A program made the position numbers and the translations under genes. The notes below the pieces were generated by a model. The model was not told the DNA's origin and made no database searches. It saw only the letters and a list, made by a program, of their open reading frames with translations. A stretch of DNA of 64,000 nt, taken from NCBI GenBank assembly GCA_964452085.1, contig CAYVKL010000009.1:1-64000 (forward strand). The letters are read 5' to 3'. Below are positions 60,271 to 64,000 of this stretch, in pieces (position 1 is the first letter of the stretch; every line of letters starts with the position of its first letter). The DNA is from Methanobacterium sp964452085 (GTDB lineage Archaea; Methanobacteriota; Methanobacteria; Methanobacteriales; Methanobacteriaceae).

Positions 60271-61917
60271 TTAAACTCTGAAAATTCTCCCCAAGGTATC
60301 TGAGTTTTGGAAGTAATCATCCACACCTCTTTTGATGAATTTTTTCTCCACCAACTGAAACCTCCACATTCGCTCTGCCAATTCATCTGCTTTATTGGAT
60401 TGATTTGTATAAAATAGACTCATTTTTCCGGCTAAAGTGTTTAATTTATCTTCTATCCGTGATTCAGCCACCATACTGTAAACATTGAGTAAAGAATCAA
60501 TTGTGAAATCATTGGAATTTCTAATTAGATTATTTGTTTCTTTTTTAAGTTTCTGGGCTTTTTTTCCAGGATAAAAATGTTGAATCAGTTGGGATCGATA
60601 AGAAAGAGCGATTAGTTTGTGGGATAGTTCGCTGTAGTGTGAATTCTCCCGGTAGAATGTAAGTCTATTGATTCTGAACATCTTCTCCACCGCATTATCT
60701 TCCAACACGTAATCCCATTGAGGCCACTCTCCTCTTAAAAGCCCCTTCCTTATAACCAGTTTTTCAAGGGGTGAACCTGCTACTATTTCCGCTCTTCCAA
60801 AATCATATGCTAAATCTTTATTTTTGTTCATAAAGTATATGTTCTGGTTTATTTCATCCAAAGTTGCGCGGGGATGGAACATTAGTAGATTAAAAGTTAC
60901 TGCCATATTAAAATCTTTCAGGAGGTCGAGGGAATTATTGATCTCATCAACAGTTGAAGAACGTGCCAGTGCTTTTAATCCACTATCACTTGCATTTTCA
61001 ACTCCTAAAAAAACACCCACACAACCCATTTCCTCCAGAAGCATGAGAATGTCTCCATCAACACCGTCGGGTCTTGTTTTTATTAAAATAGCAATGGCCT
61101 CCAAATCCACTCCTTGCTGAATCAATGATTTTTTCAGGGATTTTAAACGTTGGTATGAGTCCTTTTTTGAAGGTAGGAGGAAGTTATCGTCGTGGAACTG
61201 GAATAACCTGACCTTCTGTTGATGGTAGAGTTCTACCATTTCCCGAGCCACATTATCTGGAGTTCTCAATGCATAGGGATGTCCTGTTTTCTTTTGATGG
61301 AAGGCACCAATGCAACAGTATATACAACGGGAATGGAAGCAGCCTCTACTACTCACCAGGGTGCCGAAACGTTCACCCAACCGGATATGAGGTTTCTCAT
61401 CACGCAAAGGAAAAGCCAACTGGTCAAGATCCTCAAAATCAGTTATTATCTTATTTTCTTTCAGTGAATTGTCTATAGGAGATCTATAAACTAAATTGGG
61501 GACATCCTGCAAAGTTTTGTTATTTATAATCGCATCAATCAATTTTGAAATAGGTTCTTCTCCTTCAAAACGAATAACTGAGTTAATATTTTCATTTTCC
61601 AGGATTTTTTCATATTCAAAGGTTGGAAAGTGTCCTCCCACAGTTAGATTCACGGTGGGTTTGGTTTCTTTTATTTTATGGATTAGTTCCAGGAACATGG
61701 TTGCCATGGATTGGAATGCCATGGATAACGCTACCAAATCTGGATTAAATGAGTTTAATTTATTTAGAACCTTATTAAATTCATTATAATCTGAACAGGG
61801 GGTTATGTTCACGATGTGTCCATAACTCTGTAGTTTTGCTCCCAGATATCTGATGGCAAGGTTCTCTTCTACTTCTGATCCTATCAGCAGGACTTTTCCA
61901 TTTTTTTCCCCTTTCAT
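60271..61917 (-). CDS. B12-binding-domain radical SAM protein with CX4CX2C motif
   Basis: Protein of about 548 residues. The N-terminal B12-binding-like domain (about 7-145; VLLIGSEVEENLAIRYLGAKL, VALSMAFQS, VGGHFPTFEYE) is followed by a radical SAM domain. Its cluster motif reads CFHSRCIYC (residues 193-201), with four residues between the first two cysteines rather than three. VGVFLGVENASDSGL and the closing helices follow BchE-type enzymes. The cobalamin His motif D-x-H-x-x-G is not evident. ATG 61917 is preferred over the upstream frame opening at 61962. Substrate unknown. Confidence 0.78.
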   Translation of the reverse strand: MKGEKNGKVLLIGSEVEENLAIRYLGAKLQSYGHIVNITPCSDYNEFNKVLNKLNSFNPDLVALSMAFQSMATMFLELIHKIKETKPTVNLTVGGHFPTFEYEKILENENINSVIRFEGEEPISKLIDAIINNKTLQDVPNLVYRSPIDNSLKENKIITDFEDLDQLAFPLRDEKPHIRLGERFGTLVSSRGCFHSRCIYCCIGAFHQKKTGHPYALRTPDNVAREMVELYHQQKVRLFQFHDDNFLLPSKKDSYQRLKSLKKSLIQQGVDLEAIAILIKTRPDGVDGDILMLLEEMGCVGVFLGVENASDSGLKALARSSTVDEINNSLDLLKDFNMAVTFNLLMFHPRATLDEINQNIYFMNKNKDLAYDFGRAEIVAGSPLEKLVIRKGLLRGEWPQWDYVLEDNAVEKMFRINRLTFYRENSHYSELSHKLIALSYRSQLIQHFYPGKKAQKLKKETNNLIRNSNDFTIDSLLNVYSMVAESRIEDKLNTLAGKMSLFYTNQSNKADELAERMWRFQLVEKKFIKRGVDDYFQNSDTLGRIFRV

Positions 61918-62034
61918 GCTAATCTTGTTGCTGTTGTAACTGCTAATTATTATAAAAAACAATAATTTTATAATTATAATTATTATAATTGGTAAATGAT
62001 ATATTTCTTAGATCATATTGGCGGGGATTAAAAT

Positions 62035-62277
62035 ATGGTGGAAAAAGATCAAGAACAATATTGGATGTTGGGGTTTTTAGGTTTTTTAGGTTTTTTAGGG
62101 ATAACTGGATTTACCACCCATGATCCTTGGCAGTTTTTCCTGTTTTGTCAATTTGGTTTTTTTGGATTTTTCACCTTCAAATATCCTAACAAATCTATTA
62201 TGGCTTTAGCTCTGATTGGGGTAGCTTTAGGTATTATTTTAGGGATTTTAGGGATTTTAGGAGTTATTAAGGTTTAA
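62035..62277 (+). CDS. Small DUF3796-like membrane protein
   Basis: Protein of 80 residues, made mostly of Gly, Leu and Phe: LGFLGFLGFLGITGF at the N-terminus, then QFGFFGFFTFKYPNKS and a C-terminal helix IGVALGIILGILGILGVI. The LGFLGFLG...FGFFGFF pattern is that of DUF3796-type membrane proteins. The repeats arise from 9-base tandem units in the DNA. GGGG lies 8 bases before the ATG. It lies just before the TetR gene in the same direction. Confidence 0.65.
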   Translation: MVEKDQEQYWMLGFLGFLGFLGITGFTTHDPWQFFLFCQFGFFGFFTFKYPNKSIMALALIGVALGIILGILGILGVIKV

Positions 62278-62352
62278 TTTCTCAATATTATTTTTTTATT
62301 TTAGGGCGAGGTGAAAAGTTTATATGTTAGATTTTCCATAGATAAATAACAT

Positions 62353-62365
62353 ACCGACGGTCGGT
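62353..62365. promoter_or_regulatory. Palindromic operator ACCGAC-G-GTCGGT before the TetR gene
   Basis: A perfect 6-1-6 inverted repeat, GC-rich in an AT-rich spacer, ends 15 bases before the TetR ATG at 62381. Such a palindrome in a TetR leader is the typical autoregulatory operator, and it would control the downstream EFR1 gene too. Confidence 0.75.
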
Positions 62366-62380
62366 TTGTAAGAGGTTATT

Positions 62381-62974
62381 ATGGTACCCAAAAAATCCAA
62401 AACAGAAAGAATAGATGAAATAATCCAGGCAGCTGTGGATGTTTTCCTGGAAAAAGGATATGAGAACGCTACAATGGAGGCTATTGCTCAGAAAGCAGGT
62501 GTTAGTAAGGGGGGTTTATACCATCATTTCAAGAGTAAGGACATGATCTTTATTGTGGCTAATGAAAAAATAAGTGGAAAAGTCCAGGAATTAGCAGAAA
62601 ATGCTGGCGAGTGTTCTTCAGTTAAAGAGGGCATCCTTTATTACATTGAAAACTACCTCCGTTACTGGCTTGAAAACCCTAAAGAAACTGCATTCTTATT
62701 CCTCTCCATAGCAAAAATGTTGGAAAAACCTGAACTCTTAAAGTACTATCAGCAGTACACTGCGGATTACATAGCATTTTTTGAAGGGGCATTTAACATG
62801 GGAATCCAGATGGGAGAATTCAATAAACACAATGTTAGGGTAAGTGCCATAACATTAATGTCCGCCCTGGATGGAGTCCTGGGGTATATGTTATTTGATG
62901 AAGATCTAAACTTGCAAGAAGTAGTTCAATATTTTGAGGAGAAATTCATCACACCAATTGAAAAATCAGAATGA
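62381..62974 (+). CDS. TetR/AcrR-family transcriptional regulator
   Basis: Regulator of 197 residues. The N-terminal helix-turn-helix is textbook TetR: RIDEIIQAAVDVFLEKGYENATMEAIAQKAGVSKGGLYHHFKSKD. The remaining 150 residues form the ligand-binding helical domain. GAGG lies five bases before the ATG and the palindrome at 62353-62365 lies just upstream. The downstream EFR1-type flavodoxin-ferredoxin gene, 80 bases away on the same strand, is the likely target besides its own gene. TetR proteins are less usual in archaea than in bacteria. Confidence 0.9.
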   Translation: MVPKKSKTERIDEIIQAAVDVFLEKGYENATMEAIAQKAGVSKGGLYHHFKSKDMIFIVANEKISGKVQELAENAGECSSVKEGILYYIENYLRYWLENPKETAFLFLSIAKMLEKPELLKYYQQYTADYIAFFEGAFNMGIQMGEFNKHNVRVSAITLMSALDGVLGYMLFDEDLNLQEVVQYFEEKFITPIEKSE

Positions 62975-63054
62975 AAATGTTTGAACGGAATCCAATTGCA
63001 TAAAGATATTAAAACAAGAAATAATGATAAGAGTGATTAGTGGAGATGTTTAAG

Positions 63055-63846
63055 ATGGTTAAAGACGTAATTGATTTCTATTATTTCTCAGGAACTGGAA
63101 ACACCTTACTCGTAGTTAAAAAAATGCAGGAAACATTCCATGAGAAGGGGATTACGGTGAACTTGCATAAAATCGAGGAATCAAACCCAGCAGATGTTAA
63201 CATAAACCACACTATCGGTCTGGGATTTCCCATAGCTGAACTATCAACTTATCCCTTTGTTTGGAGGTTTATTAAGGCGTTGCCTCAAAGTAACTCTGAC
63301 ACTGAAGTTTTCATGGTAGATACTTTAGGGGGATTTTCTGGAGGGATAGTAGGTCCAGTCCACGAAATTGTTAAAAAGAAAGGATATAATCCCATTGGAG
63401 CTAAAGAAATCGTAATGCCCCCCAATATATTTTACATTCAAGATGAGAAGGCTTGTAAGGAAAAAGTTCAAAAAGGACTCCTGAAGGCTGAAGAATATGC
63501 AAGAGATATTATTGCCGGAAAATCAAAATGGGGAAGGGTACCTGTATTATCTGATGCAGTTTACTACACTTCCATTGCTGGTTTGAAAATGACTGAATCT
63601 GATCTTAACCAGAAACTGCTGCGCTTGAAAACCAACAATGAAGAATGCCGTAAATGTGGTATATGTTTTAAACTTTGTCCAGTGAATAATATTCAAATGG
63701 GGGAAGGAGAATATCCTAAACATGGTATGAGCTGCGAATACTGTTTAAGATGCACATCATTCTGCCCTAGAGGAGCCATTACTTGCCCCACAAATTACAA
63801 GGGCAAGACTTATCGAGCAGTCAAGGCCAAAGAATTTTTAAAATAA
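63055..63846 (+). CDS. EFR1-type flavodoxin-ferredoxin protein
   Basis: Electron-transfer protein of about 263 residues. The N-terminal flavodoxin-like domain has FYYFSGTGNTLLVVKKM (FMN phosphate loop) and GLGFPIAEL; the C-terminal ferredoxin part has CRKCGICFKLCP and CEYCLRCTSFCP, two [4Fe-4S] motifs. EFR1 proteins are common in anaerobes, with no defined partner. ATG 63055 is preferred because GGAG lies 9 bases upstream; the frame opens at GTG 63040. It probably belongs to the TetR regulon. Confidence 0.87.
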   Translation: MVKDVIDFYYFSGTGNTLLVVKKMQETFHEKGITVNLHKIEESNPADVNINHTIGLGFPIAELSTYPFVWRFIKALPQSNSDTEVFMVDTLGGFSGGIVGPVHEIVKKKGYNPIGAKEIVMPPNIFYIQDEKACKEKVQKGLLKAEEYARDIIAGKSKWGRVPVLSDAVYYTSIAGLKMTESDLNQKLLRLKTNNEECRKCGICFKLCPVNNIQMGEGEYPKHGMSCEYCLRCTSFCPRGAITCPTNYKGKTYRAVKAKEFLK

Positions 63847-63900
63847 AAAAAAAGATTTTTAAAAACATTAATGGAATTGAATGCATTAGAGAGGTATAAG

Positions 63901-64000
63901 ATGTCAAAATATAATTTGGATGATAAAAATATTGATGTTGAAGCTCTGGCTGGAAATGCTTTAACTGATAATGAACTTTTTCAAGAGTTACTAATCAGTG
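63901..64000 (+). CDS. Start of an unknown gene, cut by the window end
   Basis: An ATG at 63901 with GAGAGG upstream opens a frame that runs to the window edge (33 codons: MSKYNLDDKNIDVEALAGNA, then LTDNELFQELL). It looks coding, 54 bases after the EFR1 gene on the same strand, but too little is present to name a family. Confidence 0.6.
   Translation, partial: MSKYNLDDKNIDVEALAGNALTDNELFQELLIS

Overview
The window comes from a methanogenic archaeon of the order Methanobacteriales, most likely Methanobacterium or a close relative. The gene content supports this: pseudomurein-binding repeats with a pseudomurein-type peptidase, methanofuran genes (mfnD, mfnF), beta-RFAP synthase for methanopterin, cofH for F420, a homoaconitase small subunit for coenzyme B, CDP-archaeol synthase, a tetraether-synthase-like radical SAM enzyme, a small archaeal histone, and AT-rich spacers with TATA boxes. 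Starts are usually marked by a strong GGAGG-type ribosome binding site about 7 nt upstream, which let me correct many start positions and find one small gene.

Layout. 1-2290: cobalt transporter genes cbiM, cbiN and cbiQ. 2459-12532: an exported PsbP-like protein and then a carbohydrate module of two GT20 (trehalose-phosphate-synthase-like) glycosyltransferases, a GHMP sugar kinase, a divergent phosphohexomutase, a sugar-phosphate nucleotidyltransferase, a trehalose-phosphatase-like HAD enzyme and a GalT-like enzyme. This module separates cbiMNQ from the ATPase gene cbiO at 12850. 13779-17284: a DUF362-ferredoxin protein, a broken zinc-ribbon/membrane gene, and the DUF39-CBS plus NIL-ferredoxin pair tied to homocysteine synthesis. 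17560-23389: TldD, an AMMECR1 protein, a NOG1-like GTPase, an unusual Hsp20, a SIS isomerase and a ThiN-domain protein. 23978-26968: a large exported pseudomurein hydrolase. 27144-34596: RibL, a lipid-carrier flippase, a half-size PEP-utilising enzyme, HisA, TruA and a DUF460 protein.

34889-40651: wecB and wecC (UDP-ManNAcA synthesis), then the overlapping mfnD and mfnF, then an exported putative hydrolase. 40818-47622: carS divergent from a tes-like radical SAM gene, followed by beta-RFAP synthase, hacB, an HVO_0476-type zinc protein, pcm and a tRNA methylthiotransferase. 47877-53764: a zinc-ribbon membrane protein, tRNA-Phe and tRNA-Val, a GerW/DUF2953/small-protein operon, a PAS histidine kinase, rubrerythrin and histone. 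53918-64000: cofH, two small tandem paralogues, a cyclophilin-like protein, deoC, elp3, PRC-barrel and DUF2098 proteins, a repeat-bearing membrane protein, a B12-binding radical SAM protein, a DUF3796-like protein, a TetR regulator with a palindromic operator, an EFR1-type flavodoxin-ferredoxin, and the beginning of one more gene.

The most interesting points are: the seven-gene disaccharide module splitting the cbi genes; the carS / tes-like / beta-RFAP-synthase neighbourhood; the three-part pseudomurein hydrolase with a perfect 425-bp internal duplication; and genes that seem to start at near-cognate codons (CTG twice, perhaps ATT once) behind ideally placed ribosome binding sites. No CRISPR array, insertion sequence or rRNA gene was seen.
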